A stretch of 64,000 nucleotides of DNA from Leucobacter rhizosphaerae (GTDB lineage: Bacteria; Actinomycetota; Actinomycetes; Actinomycetales; Microbacteriaceae): positions 1,736,001 through 1,800,000 of the forward strand of contig NZ_CP095043.1 in the NCBI RefSeq assembly GCF_022919175.1, in the 5' to 3' direction. The position numbers and the translations under genes were made by a program. The notes under the pieces were generated by a model. That model worked only from the letters and a program-made list of their open reading frames with translations, was not told where the DNA came from and did no database searches. Position 1 is the first letter of the stretch. Each line of letters opens with the position of its first letter. Positions 47,444-56,483 of the stretch are shown piece after piece.

Positions 47444-48189
47444 GCCGGGAGCGGGGGCATCCGTCGGTCGAGCCAGGTGTGCATCCGGGGCCAGTGCGGC
47501 GCCGCCGGGTCGATCGCGTCGAGGTGCGAGAGCCGCGGCAGTTCGAGCAGCTCGACCGCACCGCCCGCGGCGCGTGCCGCCTCGACGTACGCACGCGTGT
47601 GCGCAATCGGCACCCGGGCGTCGTCCGCGCCGTGCACCACGAGCACGTCGCCGGCGGGCGGCACCCGCTCACGGGGCGAGGCCGCCGCGAAGACCTCGCG
47701 GTGCGGGTCGGGATCCGCGCCGGATCCGGAGCCGAAGAACTCGGCGACCGCACCGTCGCCGATGCCCTCGTCGAGCCCGCGGGCGAGGTCGGTGACGGGC
47801 GCGAGGGCGACGACCGCGTCACCCGGGCGGGCGCCGAGCAGCGCGAGCTGACCCCCGACCGAGTGGCCGACGATCGCGAGACGCCCGCTCGGCTCGGCGG
47901 CTCGGACCGCGTCGAGCGCCGCGCCGAGATCGTGGTGCAGCGCGGCCCAGCCGTCGGCACCGCGCCGGTACTCGAGGTTCGCGACCGACCACCCGCGCGC
48001 CGTGAACTCCGGCACGAGCGGGTGCATGAGGGCGGCGGTGAACCGCGATCGCCAGTACCCGCCGTGGATCAGCACCGCGGTGCCGCGCGGCGGCGTCGCG
48101 GGATCCCAGCACTCGACGACCTGATCGTCGTGGGGCCCCGTGCGGAGGATCCGCGGGGGCCCCACGACGGATGCCGCGCTCGTCGTCAC
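47440..48189 (-). CDS. Alpha/beta hydrolase, probable kynurenine formamidase
   Basis: 249 residues. The oxyanion motif HGGYW, nucleophile elbow GHSVGG, acid in HGADDARVP and base in SHLDAID form a complete catalytic triad of the arylformamidase-type esterase group. With tryptophan 2,3-dioxygenase and kynureninase in the same block, it most likely hydrolyses N-formylkynurenine to kynurenine. GTG 48189 overlaps the cupin stop, and its stop overlaps the PaaX-type start. A generic esterase is the alternative. Confidence 0.8.
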   Translation of the reverse strand: MTTSAASVVGPPRILRTGPHDDQVVECWDPATPPRGTAVLIHGGYWRSRFTAALMHPLVPEFTARGWSVANLEYRRGADGWAALHHDLGAALDAVRAAEPSGRLAIVGHSVGGQLALLGARPGDAVVALAPVTDLARGLDEGIGDGAVAEFFGSGSGADPDPHREVFAAASPRERVPPAGDVLVVHGADDARVPIAHTRAYVEAARAAGGAVELLELPRLSHLDAIDPAAPHWPRMHTWLDRRMPPLPA

Positions 48190-48662
48190 GCCCCCTCGAC
48201 CGCGCCCTGCGGCAGGAAGTCGACGCCGTTGGCGGCCGACAGGCGCACCACCTCTTCGGGGTCGGTGACGTTGTGCAGCAGGCTGAACAGGTTCGCGAGC
48301 TTGCCGCCCGGGCTGACCCAGAACAGCGACTTCGCGTCCTCGTCTCGCTTGTTGTAGTAGGCGTGCGGCAGGTTGCGGGGCATCTGCACGAGGTCGCCGG
48401 GGCCGGCCGTGGTCCACTGGCCGTCGAGATACAGCGTGTACTCCCCCTCGAAGACGTAGATGAACTCGTCCTGCGTGGGGTGCACGTGCGGCGGGACACC
48501 AGTGCCGGCGGGATCGAGCGACAGCCACCCGTAGGTCGAGGCGCTCTCGACCTTGGTGATGTACGTGTGACCCAGCACGTTCCAGACGCGGCCGTTGACC
48601 GCCTCGCTCGCTCGGACGATACCGGCGGGCAGGTCGCCCAGGATAATCTCTTCAGAACTCAC
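48186..48662 (-). CDS. Cupin-domain protein in the kynurenine block
   Basis: 158 residues, single cupin. Motif 1 reads PPHVHPTQDEFIYVFEG (HxH-x4-E-x6-G) and motif 2 ends LPHAYYN, so all four metal ligands (His, His, Glu, His) are present. It could be a dioxygenase or an isomerase. It is not the usual 3-hydroxyanthranilate dioxygenase sequence. GTG 48662 starts a three-gene unit with the formamidase and PaaX-type genes; AGAGGAG lies upstream. Confidence 0.78.
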   Translation of the reverse strand: MSSEEIILGDLPAGIVRASEAVNGRVWNVLGHTYITKVESASTYGWLSLDPAGTGVPPHVHPTQDEFIYVFEGEYTLYLDGQWTTAGPGDLVQMPRNLPHAYYNKRDEDAKSLFWVSPGGKLANLFSLLHNVTDPEEVVRLSAANGVDFLPQGAVEGA

Positions 48663-48774
48663 CGTCGTGCTCCTCTGCGTTGGGGAAGGGGTGGTGTCAG
48701 TGTGTCAGAGGCGCCGAACATATGCACGAAGTTTTTTGATCGTCACGAATTCGACATACTCCGTTTCGCGCGCA

Positions 48775-50025
48775 TCACTCGACCTGCCGCGCGGCCAGCC
48801 GCTCCTCGATCGCGCTGAGTCCCGCCGCGACCTCGGCGAACGACGTGCTGAGCGGCGAGAGCCCGATCCGGATCCCCTGCGGCGGGCGGAAGTCGGGGAT
48901 GATCCCGCGCTGCCACAGTTCCGCGACGATCTCGCGGAACGCCGGGTGGTCGAGCGTGACGTGCCCGCCCCGGATCGACGGATCGCGCGGGCTGATGACC
49001 CGCACCCCGAACCGCGCGAGACGCGAGTCCACAACGTCCACGACGAACTCGGTGAGTGCGATCGACTTCGCCCGGATCGCCGCGATCCCGGCCTCCTCGA
49101 TCAGGGTCACCATGTCGGCGATCGGCTGCATGCCGAGGATCGGCGGGGTGCCCGAGATGATCTGGCGGATCCCGCGCGACGGCACGTACGTCTCGGTCAT
49201 GCCGAAGGGATCCGCGGCGCCGAACCAGCCCTGGACCGGCTGCCGGAGCGCGCCCTGGACGCCCGCGGCGACGTACGCGAACGCGGGGGCACCCGGGCCT
49301 CCGTTGAGGTACTTGTAGGAGCAGCCGACCGCGAGATCGACCCCCCAGGCGTCGAGCTCCGTCGGCACGAGACCGACGGAGTGGCAGAGATCCCAGAGCA
49401 CGAGCGCTCCGGCCTCGTGGGCAGCTGCCGTGATGGCCGGGACGTCCGCGATGAACCCCGATTTGAACGCGACGTGGCTGAGCAGCACAAACGCGGTCCG
49501 CTCGCTGAGCTCCGCGCGCACCTGCGCCTCGGTCACCCCGGCGCTCGGGTCCGGTTCGATCCAGCGCACCGTGAGCCCGTGCTCGGCCGCGACCCCCTCG
49601 AGCACGAAGCGGTCGGTCGGGAAGTTCTCGGTGTCGGCGATCACCTCGCGACGATCGCTCCGCGCGGCAGCCGCGGCGCGCATCAGCTTGTAGAGCAGCA
49701 CGGTCGTCGAGTCCGCGACCACCGTCTGGCCCGGTGCGGCCCCGAGCGCCGCGGCGCCCAGTCGGTCCCCGAGCGCGACGGGTGCGTCGATCCACTGCTC
49801 GTCCCAGGCGCGGATGAGCCGGCCGCCCCACACCTCGTCCACGAACGCGGGCAGCCGGTCGCGCGTGGCCCGCAGCGGCCGGCCGAGCGAGTTGCCGTCG
49901 AGATACGAGCGCACCTCGTCGTGCAGCACGAAGCGGTCGCGGAAGTGCGCGAGCGGATCCTGCGCGTCGAGTGCGGTCGCCGCTGCGGTGGGGTCGAGCG
50001 TCGATGCGTCGGGTGCGAGCGTCAT
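48775..50025 (-). CDS. kynU: Kynureninase
   Basis: 416 residues, fold-type I PLP enzyme. SYLDGNSLGRPLRAT at the start and VGCSYKYLNGGPGAPAF with the PLP lysine are diagnostic, as are LWDLCHSVG and WFGAADPFGMTETY. It cleaves kynurenine to anthranilate and alanine. ATG 50025 overlaps the amidohydrolase stop by four bases, so it is coupled to that gene and to tryptophan dioxygenase upstream. Confidence 0.93.
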   Translation of the reverse strand: MTLAPDASTLDPTAAATALDAQDPLAHFRDRFVLHDEVRSYLDGNSLGRPLRATRDRLPAFVDEVWGGRLIRAWDEQWIDAPVALGDRLGAAALGAAPGQTVVADSTTVLLYKLMRAAAAARSDRREVIADTENFPTDRFVLEGVAAEHGLTVRWIEPDPSAGVTEAQVRAELSERTAFVLLSHVAFKSGFIADVPAITAAAHEAGALVLWDLCHSVGLVPTELDAWGVDLAVGCSYKYLNGGPGAPAFAYVAAGVQGALRQPVQGWFGAADPFGMTETYVPSRGIRQIISGTPPILGMQPIADMVTLIEEAGIAAIRAKSIALTEFVVDVVDSRLARFGVRVISPRDPSIRGGHVTLDHPAFREIVAELWQRGIIPDFRPPQGIRIGLSPLSTSFAEVAAGLSAIEERLAARQVE

Positions 50026-50924
50026 GCGGAAGCTCCGTTCGGGTTGCGGTCGATGGGTGAGCGCCGGATCGCCGTGGCCAGCCAGTCGGCCAAGGCGTCG
50101 GCGGTCGTGGGCAGCGGATCGGTGTGACTGAGCGCCGCGGAATCGCGCGGATCCCGACTGAAGACCGCCGCGTGCAGGGCGTCGCCCGCGAGTCCCGCCT
50201 CGCCGAGCAGGCGGATCTCGCGCGCATTGAGGCCCACCGGCAGATCCCCGTTGCCGAGGTCCGTGCCGTAGCGGAGCGTGCCGCCCGCCGCGCGGAATCG
50301 GCGGGCGTTGTCGAGCGCGCGCTCGAGCGCGACGCCCGCGTGGATCGAGAGTGTCGAGATCCACTCCATACCGGCCTCGGCCGCGCGGCGGATCGTGTCG
50401 TCGCCGAGCCGCTCCGTCCAGGGCACGTGCACGAGCACGTCCGCCCCGAGGTCGATGGCGCGCGCCGCCTGACCCGCGCCCTCGGCGTGCACGAAGGCGC
50501 GCAGCCCGGCAGCGTGCGCCGCGTCGATCAGCGCGCGCAGCTGCGGATCCGGCAGCAGTGGCATCCCGGCGTGCAGGGCGATCTTGACCCCCAGGCCGCC
50601 GCGCGCCGACACCGCCGCGACGGCCGTCACCGCGCTCTCCGGCGCATCGACCGACACGATCGCGGCATCGGGAGCCCAGGCCCGCCCCGACGGGTAGCCG
50701 CCCGGCGCCGTGTGGAACGGCCCGGCGCTGCGCACCCGCACGCTCGGGACCAGCTCCCGGGCGATCCGGTCGATCTCCGCGGGGTCCCACCCCAGGTCGT
50801 GCACCTCGCCGACGGGTCCCTCGCCGAGAGCCCGCCAGTCGACGAGCCCGAGGTGCACATGATGATCCACGACCGCGGGCGCCGTCACGCGGCCCGACGC
50901 GGACGCGCGGAGGTCACTCGACAC
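50022..50924 (-). CDS. Amidohydrolase-superfamily protein in the kynurenine operon
   Basis: 300 residues. The metal-binding HHVHLGL occurs near residue 22, [15 protein letters not shown] and [11 protein letters not shown] follow, and YGTDLGNG supplies the late Asp. It matches imidazolonepropionase/dihydroorotase-like amidohydrolases. GTG 50924 overlaps the dioxygenase end by 11 bases; GTG 50888 is an alternative that drops 12 residues. It sits between the dioxygenase and kynureninase, so it probably acts on a pathway intermediate or related amide, but its role is unknown. Confidence 0.72.
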   Translation of the reverse strand: MSSDLRASASGRVTAPAVVDHHVHLGLVDWRALGEGPVGEVHDLGWDPAEIDRIARELVPSVRVRSAGPFHTAPGGYPSGRAWAPDAAIVSVDAPESAVTAVAAVSARGGLGVKIALHAGMPLLPDPQLRALIDAAHAAGLRAFVHAEGAGQAARAIDLGADVLVHVPWTERLGDDTIRRAAEAGMEWISTLSIHAGVALERALDNARRFRAAGGTLRYGTDLGNGDLPVGLNAREIRLLGEAGLAGDALHAAVFSRDPRDSAALSHTDPLPTTADALADWLATAIRRSPIDRNPNGASA

Positions 50925-51780
50925 GGAGGTCCCGGATCTCGGTGCGCACCGCGGTGAGCTCCGGGAAGAAGCTGAGCTCCAGCGCACGCCGCAGGAAGGC
51001 GACACCCGACGACCCGCCCGTGCCCGCCTTGAAGCCGATGACGCGCTGCACCGTGCTCATGTGCCGGAAGCGCCAGAGCTGGAACGCGTCCTCGATGTCG
51101 ACGAGCGACTCGCAGGCCTCGTACACGCTCCAGTGGCGGTCGACGTCCTCGTAGATCGTCGTGTACACGGGCACGAGGTCCGGGTGCTCGACCCACGCCT
51201 CGGCGACGTCGCGGGTGAGGATCCGCTCCGGGATCCCGTAGCCGAGCCGCGCGAGCATCCGCAGGAAGCTGTCGTAGATGGTCGGTTCGTGCAGGGTGGC
51301 CTCGAGACGGGCGTGGATCTCCGGCTTCGACTCGAACACCCGCAGCATCGCGGCGTTCTTGTTGCCGAGGAGGAACTCGATCTCGCGGTACTGGTACGAC
51401 TGGAACCCCGAGGAGGATCCCAGCACGCTCCGGAACTCCGCGTACTCCGCGGGAGTGAGCGTCGCGAGCACCGACCACTGCTCGGTGAGCGTGCGCAGGA
51501 TGTGCTTGACCCGGGCGAGGGTCTTCAGCGCGCGCGTGGGCTGGTCGGCGTCGAAGTGATCCCGCGTCGCACGCAGCTCGTGCAGCATCAGCTTCAACCA
51601 CAGCTCAGAGGTCTGGTGCTGGATGATGAACAGCATCTCGTCGTGGTGCGCAGGATCGCTCACCGGCGCCTGGGCCGTGAGCACCTGGTCGAGGTTCAGG
51701 TACCCCGCGTAGTCCATGGTGGTGCTGAAGTCCGTGCGGACCCCCGCTTCCAGCGGCCGTTCACCGTGCTCGATCGACAT
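50914..51780 (-). CDS. kynA: Tryptophan 2,3-dioxygenase
   Basis: 288 residues, close to the usual 280. The distal-pocket motif [19 protein letters not shown] near the start, [19 protein letters not shown] and the substrate loop [11 protein letters not shown] identify heme-dependent TDO. It opens tryptophan to N-formylkynurenine. ATG 51780 has AGGAGGGTGCA directly upstream. It follows the CoA-ligase gene by 60 bases and leads the amidohydrolase-kynU chain. Confidence 0.95.
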   Translation of the reverse strand: MSIEHGERPLEAGVRTDFSTTMDYAGYLNLDQVLTAQAPVSDPAHHDEMLFIIQHQTSELWLKLMLHELRATRDHFDADQPTRALKTLARVKHILRTLTEQWSVLATLTPAEYAEFRSVLGSSSGFQSYQYREIEFLLGNKNAAMLRVFESKPEIHARLEATLHEPTIYDSFLRMLARLGYGIPERILTRDVAEAWVEHPDLVPVYTTIYEDVDRHWSVYEACESLVDIEDAFQLWRFRHMSTVQRVIGFKAGTGGSSGVAFLRRALELSFFPELTAVRTEIRDLRVE

Positions 51781-51816
51781 TGCACCCTCCTGCGCTCCCG
51801 AGGAGTGTATCAAGAA

Positions 51817-51845
51817 TGTGACGGTCGTTCTATATCCGTGTCACA
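51817..51845. promoter_or_regulatory. TGTGAC-N17-GTCACA inverted repeat before kynA
   Basis: TGTGAC (51817-51822) and GTCACA (51840-51845) are perfect complements spanning the ligase stop and the upstream region of kynA. On the minus strand a TACACT box follows about 30 bases before the kynA ATG. It could be an operator for the IclR- or PaaX-type regulators of the block. Confidence 0.45.
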
Positions 51846-53516
51846 CGGAGGTGTCGACCCCCGCAGCCTCGACCTCCGCGGCCGCGACCTCCGTGGCCGC
51901 GCGCTCGCGGAGCACGAAGTGCTGCACCTTGCCGCTCGGGTTGCGCGGCAAGGCGGTGACGACGTCGATGCGCCGCGGGCACTTGTAGATCGCGAGCCGG
52001 GATCGCACGTGCGCGCGGATCGCGTCGGCCGTCTCGGGCCCGGGATCGACGCCGTCGCGGAGCACCACGAACGCGTTCACGATCGTGCCCTTCTCCGGAT
52101 CGGGCCGTCCGATCACGGCGCACTCGAGCACGTCCGGATGGGTCACAACAACCTCCTCGACCTCCGTGGCGGCGATGTTGTAGCCGGAGGCGACGATGAG
52201 GTTGTCGGTGCGGGACTGGAAGGTGAAGTAGCCGTCGGCATCCATGACGTAGGCGTCTCCGGTGACGTTCCAGCCATCGACCACGTAGTTCGCCTGCCGC
52301 TCGTCGTTCAGGTAGCGGCAGCCGGTCGGGCCGATGACCGCGAGGCGGCCGACCTCTCCGGGCGGCAGCTCGTTCCCGTCGTCGTCCAGGATCGTCGCCC
52401 GGTACCCGGGCACGGGGCGCCCCGTCGCTCCGGGCCGGATGTCGTCGCCGGCCGCCGAGATGAAGACGTGCAGCATCTCGGTCGATCCGATACCGTTCAC
52501 GAGCCGGATCCCGGTGGCCTCCTCCACCGCGGCGAAGGTCTCGGCGGGCAGGTGCTCACCGGCCGAGACCGCGACGCGGAGCCGCGACAGCGCCGGCCCG
52601 TGCCCCTCCTTGAGGATCGCGCGATAGCCGGTCGGGGCCGTGTAGAACACGGTGATCCCGTGCTCCGCGATCAGCTCGGCGAGCTGCACCGGGCTCGCCT
52701 TCTCCACGAGCACCGCGCTGCCCCCGGAGCGCAGCGGGAACACGACGAGGCCACCCAAGCCGAACGTGAAGGCGAGCGGCGCGGTGCCGGCACTCACATC
52801 GTCGGGCGCGAGCTGCAGCGTGTGGGCGGCGAACGTGTCGGCGTTGGCGAGGATGTCGCGGTGGAAGTGCATCGTGACCTTCGGCACCCCGTCGTGCCCG
52901 AGGTCGCCCCGAGGAGGGCGACGTCGTCGGCGGCTGTGTCGACGGCGGTGAACTGGCCGCTCTTCGCGGCGCACGCGGTCAGCAGGGAGTCGCGGTCACC
53001 GCCGATCACCCCGATCGGCACCCCGTCGAGCACGTGCGCGATCCCGTCGACCGCACGATGGTCGATCAGCGCCACGCTCGGGCGCACCTGCTCGACGACC
53101 GCGCGGACCTCGCGCTCCTGCCAGGCGACCATCGTGGTGACGACGATGCCGCCGGCCTTGAGCACGCCCAGCCAGCACGCGACGGTCCAGGCGTGGTTCG
53201 GAGAGCGCAGCAGCACGCGGTTCCCGGGGCGGAGGCCGTAGTCCTCGGTGAGCACCTGCGCGACCTGATTCGCGCGATGCTGCAGCTCCCCGTAGGTCCA
53301 GGTCTCCCCGCCCGGCACGCGCAGCGCCACCCGCTCGGCGCCGAAGCGGCGCACCCCGCCGTCGATCAGCTCGGCCGCCGCGTTCAGTCGCTCGGGATAC
53401 TGCAGCTCCGGCAGGGTGAACTCGAGAATCGGCCACTGCTCGCGGGGCGGCAGCGACTGGCGGGCGAAGTGATCGACGTGTCCGGTGGGAGAGAGCTCCA
53501 TTGCGGGTCCTGCCAT
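51841..53516 (-). pseudogene. AMP-forming aryl-CoA ligase (2-aminobenzoate-CoA ligase-like), one-base frameshift
   Basis: The N-terminal part (MAGPAMELSPTGHVDHFARQ to LLGATSGTTG) and the C-terminal part (VPKVTMHFHRDILANADTFA to the end) lie in adjacent frames. One missing G in the run at 52887-52890 breaks the ATP-binding loop TSGTTG-x-PKVTMH. Restored, the protein has 558 residues with the motifs YRATILDDDGNELPPGEVG and YNIAATEVEEVV and the catalytic lysine in NPSGKVQHF. The opening HVDHFARQSLPPREQWP resembles 2-aminobenzoate-CoA ligases, fitting anthranilate from kynureninase. ATG 53516 has GGAG five bases upstream. Sequencing error is possible. Confidence 0.82.
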
Positions 53517-53606
53517 TTCTGCTCCGCGAGGATCCCGTCTGCGCGCTCGATCACGGGCACGGCTCACGTCGGCGTGAGGCGTTCAGCGGGTTCGCGTATC
53601 AGGCAC

Positions 53607-53612
53607 TGTATA
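53607..53612 (-). promoter_or_regulatory. Extended -10 box upstream of the CoA-ligase gene
   Basis: On the minus strand TGT-TATACA forms an extended -10 element about 90 bases before ATG 53516, within the 189-base gap behind the IclR gene. No good -35 box is seen. It suggests the ligase-kynA-amidohydrolase-kynU unit has its own start. Confidence 0.4.
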
Positions 53613-53705
53613 ACAAACACGCGACGGTCGCCACAGGTTTGAGATACCTGCCGGAAACACTGGACGAACGTCGGGTGACGTGGCGCTGCGCTGGGGCTGG
53701 GCCAG

Positions 53706-54482
53706 TTACAGGAGTCGCAGATCCGCCTCGATCGCGGCCGTCGTCTCGAGCAGCAGCGGCAGATGGAACGTGCGCAGCCGCTCGACACTGTCGCGGCTCG
53801 CGCTCGTCGACACGTTCACGGCGGCGACCACCTCACCGCCGCGTCCGCGCACCGGCGCGGCGGCCGATCGCAGCCCGGCCTCGAGCTCGCCGTCGACGAT
53901 GGCCCAGCCCTGATCCCGCACCCGCGAGAGCTCGGCGGCGAGCGCGTCGGGGGCGTCGAGGGTGAGCGGGGTGAGCGGCGTGAGGTCGGTGTCCGCGAGG
54001 ATTGCCGCGCGCTCCGCCTTGGGAAGCGCCGCGAGCAGCACCCGGCCCATGCTCGTGGCAAACGCCGGGAAGTGCGTGCCGATGGTGATCCCGACCATCA
54101 TGATGCGACGGGTGGGGACGCGGGCGACGTAGACGATGTCGGTGCCGGCCAGCACGGCGGCCGACACGGACTCGCCCACCTCGCGCGAGAGCCGCTCGAG
54201 GTGCGGTTGCATGACCTCTGGGAGCGAGAGCGCCGAGAGGTAGCTGAAGCCGAGCTCGAGGACCTTCGGGGTGAGGGCGAACACCCGCCCCGTGGTGTGC
54301 ACGTAGCCGAGCGCCTCCAGGGTGCGCAGGAAGCGCCGCGCGGCCGCCGGTGAGATCTCGGCACGGCGGGCGACCTCGCTGAGGCTCAGCTCGGGGTGCT
54401 CGGCATCGAACGCGCGGATCACCGCGAGTCCGCGCGCGAGCGACTGGACGAAGTCCCCGCTCGCCTCATCCTGCTCGATCAC
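53706..54482 (-). CDS. IclR-family regulator (PcaR/PobR-like)
   Basis: 258 residues. The winged helix (LSLSEVARRAEISPAAARRFLRTLEALGYV) is followed by the GAF-like effector domain with DIVYVARVPTRRIMMVGITIG and FPAFATSMGRVLLAAL, typical of beta-ketoadipate-pathway IclR regulators. It lies between the pcaIJF-like genes and the CoA-ligase operon and probably activates one or both. GTG 54482 is the start. A tandem 12-base repeat occurs 75-105 bases upstream. Confidence 0.85.
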   Translation of the reverse strand: MIEQDEASGDFVQSLARGLAVIRAFDAEHPELSLSEVARRAEISPAAARRFLRTLEALGYVHTTGRVFALTPKVLELGFSYLSALSLPEVMQPHLERLSREVGESVSAAVLAGTDIVYVARVPTRRIMMVGITIGTHFPAFATSMGRVLLAALPKAERAAILADTDLTPLTPLTLDAPDALAAELSRVRDQGWAIVDGELEAGLRSAAAPVRGRGGEVVAAVNVSTSASRDSVERLRTFHLPLLLETTAAIEADLRLL

Positions 54483-54557
54483 GATCCCACCCTAGCGGCC
54501 GCCCGACGCGAGCACTCAGTCGGAACTGAGCCGTCATGCGGACGGATTGGGGCGTGT

Positions 54558-54587
54558 ATATCCGAATGAGCGCACATTTCCGAATGA
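54558..54587. promoter_or_regulatory. Direct 12-base repeat in front of the IclR gene
   Basis: ATATCCGAATGA (54558-54569) and ATTTCCGAATGA (54576-54587) differ at one base and are 18 bases apart. PcaU/PobR-type IclR regulators bind repeated 10-base half-sites, so this may be an autoregulatory site. An inverted repeat CTCAGT-CGGA-ACTGAG (about 54516-54531) lies closer to the start. Confidence 0.5.
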
Positions 54588-54619
54588 CGGTACGCCCGAG
54601 CTCCAGCCACGGCCGATGG

Positions 54620-55788
54620 CTACCGCTCGAGCACCACCGCGAGCCCCTGGCCGACGCCGATGCAGATCGCCACCACGGCCACGCCACCGCCGCGCCGCTG
54701 CAGCTCGTGCGCCGCGTGGCCGATGATCCGCCCGCCGGAGGCGCCCAGCGGATGCCCGATCGCGAGGGCGCCGCCGTGCACGTTGAGCCGTTCGGGATCG
54801 AGATCCGGCCAGCCCGCGAGGCAGGCGAGCGACTGAGATGCGAACGCCTCGTTGAGCTCGACGAGGTCGACGTCGCCCCAGGTCTTCCCGGCGCGGGCGA
54901 GCGCGCGATTCGCCGCCTCGATCGGCGCGGTGGGGAAGCGGTCGGGATCCACCCCGTGCGCCGCCCGCCCGGTGATCCGCGCGAGCGGCTCCCCGGGCAG
55001 CGCACCCTCGGCTCCGAGCAGCACCGCCGACGCCCCGTCGTTGATCGACGACGAATTCCCGGCGGTCACCGTGCCGTCCGCGGCGAAGAGCGGTGCGAGC
55101 CCGGCAAGCTTCTCGACCGTGCTGCCGTCGCGGATCCCCTCATCGCGAGCGAGCTCGTGGCCCGGTACCTGCACCACCTCGGCGTCGTACACGCCCGCAC
55201 CCCAGGCCTCGGCCGCCAGGCGGTGCGACCGTACCGCGAAGGCGTCCTGCGCCTCGCGGTCGATCCCCCACTCCCGTGCCGTCAGCTCCGCCGCCTCGCC
55301 GTTCGAGATCGTCCAGGGCACCGGCAGCGCGCGGTTCGTCATCCGCCAGCCGATCGCGGTGTTCCACATCGTCTGGTTGCCGACGGCCGGCCAGGGCTTC
55401 GACGACTTCTCCACGACGTACGGAGCCCGGCTCATCGACTCGACCCCGCCGGCCAGGATGATCTCGGCATCGCCGGACTCGATCGCCCGCGCCCCCTGGA
55501 TCACCGCCTCGACGGAGGAGGCGCACAGGCGGTTCACCGTGACCCCCGTGACCGAGGTCGGGAACCCCGCGAGCAGCGCTCCGAAACGCGCGACGTTGCG
55601 GTTGTCCTCTCCGGCCTGGTTCGCGTCGCCGAAGATCACATCCGCGATTCGCTCGGGATCCACGCCCGATCGCTCGACCGTCGCGCGCATCACCACCGCC
55701 GCCAGGTCGTCGGGACGCACCCCCGCGAGGGCACCCCCGCCCGCCCGAACGGGGTGCGCACGGCATCGTAGATGAACGTGGCGGTCAT
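54620..55788 (-). pseudogene. pcaF: 3-oxoadipyl-CoA thiolase, one-base frameshift near the start
   Basis: ATG 55788 (with AAGGAG upstream) begins MTATFIYDAVRTPFGRAG, the canonical PcaF N-terminus. One G is missing in the run at 55734-55738, and the rest (VRPDDLAAVVMRATVERSG onwards) continues in the next frame. Restored, it has 389 residues. DANQAGEDNRNVARFGALL and the nucleophilic Cys in VNRLCASS are PcaF-like, with His in GGALAIGHPLGASGG and the final Cys in AICIGVGQG. It cleaves 3-oxoadipyl-CoA to succinyl-CoA and acetyl-CoA. It follows pcaJ by 50 bases. Confidence 0.87.
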
Positions 55789-55838
55789 GGGGCTCCTTCA
55801 GTGGGGGTGTGAGGTGGTTGTCGAATCGCTGCGTCCAT

Positions 55839-56483
55839 TCACCCAGCGGCGGCGAGCGCGAGCCCGGTCAGGGCGCGCAGATCATCGAGGGTCGTGTCGC
55901 CGAACGCCTCGCGCACGACGAAGCCGGACGGAGTCACGTCGAACACGGCGTGGTCGGTGTAGACGCGGGAGACGCAGCCGACGCCCGTCAGCGGGTAGGT
56001 GCAGGCCTCGACGAGCTTCGAGGCGCCCTGCTTCGTGAGCAGATCCGTCATCACGTAGACTTCCTTCGCACCGATGGCGAGGTCCATCGCGCCGCCCACC
56101 GCCGGGATCGCCCCCGGGGCGCCCGTCGACCAGTTCGCGAGATCCCCGTTCTCTGCAACTTGGAAGGCACCCAGCACGCACACGTCGAGGTGGCCGCCGC
56201 GCATCATGCCGAACGAGTCCGCGTGATGGAAATACGCGGCGCCGGGGAGGGCGGTCACCGCCTGCTTGCCGGCGTTGATGAGGTCGGGGTCGACACGATC
56301 CGGATCCGGCGCCGGACCCATGCCCAGCATGCCGTTCTCCGTGTGCAGGATGATCTCGAGCTCGCTCGGGAGGTAGTTCGCGACGAGTGTGGGGGCGCCG
56401 ATGCCGAGGTTGACCACGGCCCCCTCGGGGATGTCGGCCGCGATGCGCTGCGCCAGCTCCTGGCGCGAGATGGTGGTGGTCAT
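55839..56483 (-). CDS. pcaJ: 3-oxoacid (3-oxoadipate) CoA-transferase subunit B
   Basis: 214 residues. VVNLGIGAPTLVANYL and the catalytic Glu in ILHTENGMLGMGPAP identify the beta subunit of family I CoA-transferases, with GAFQVAENGDLANW following. It activates 3-oxoadipate with succinyl-CoA together with PcaI. ATG 56483 has GAGGAGGAG upstream and overlaps the pcaI stop (ATGA). Confidence 0.88.
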   Translation of the reverse strand: MTTTISRQELAQRIAADIPEGAVVNLGIGAPTLVANYLPSELEIILHTENGMLGMGPAPDPDRVDPDLINAGKQAVTALPGAAYFHHADSFGMMRGGHLDVCVLGAFQVAENGDLANWSTGAPGAIPAVGGAMDLAIGAKEVYVMTDLLTKQGASKLVEACTYPLTGVGCVSRVYTDHAVFDVTPSGFVVREAFGDTTLDDLRALTGLALAAAG

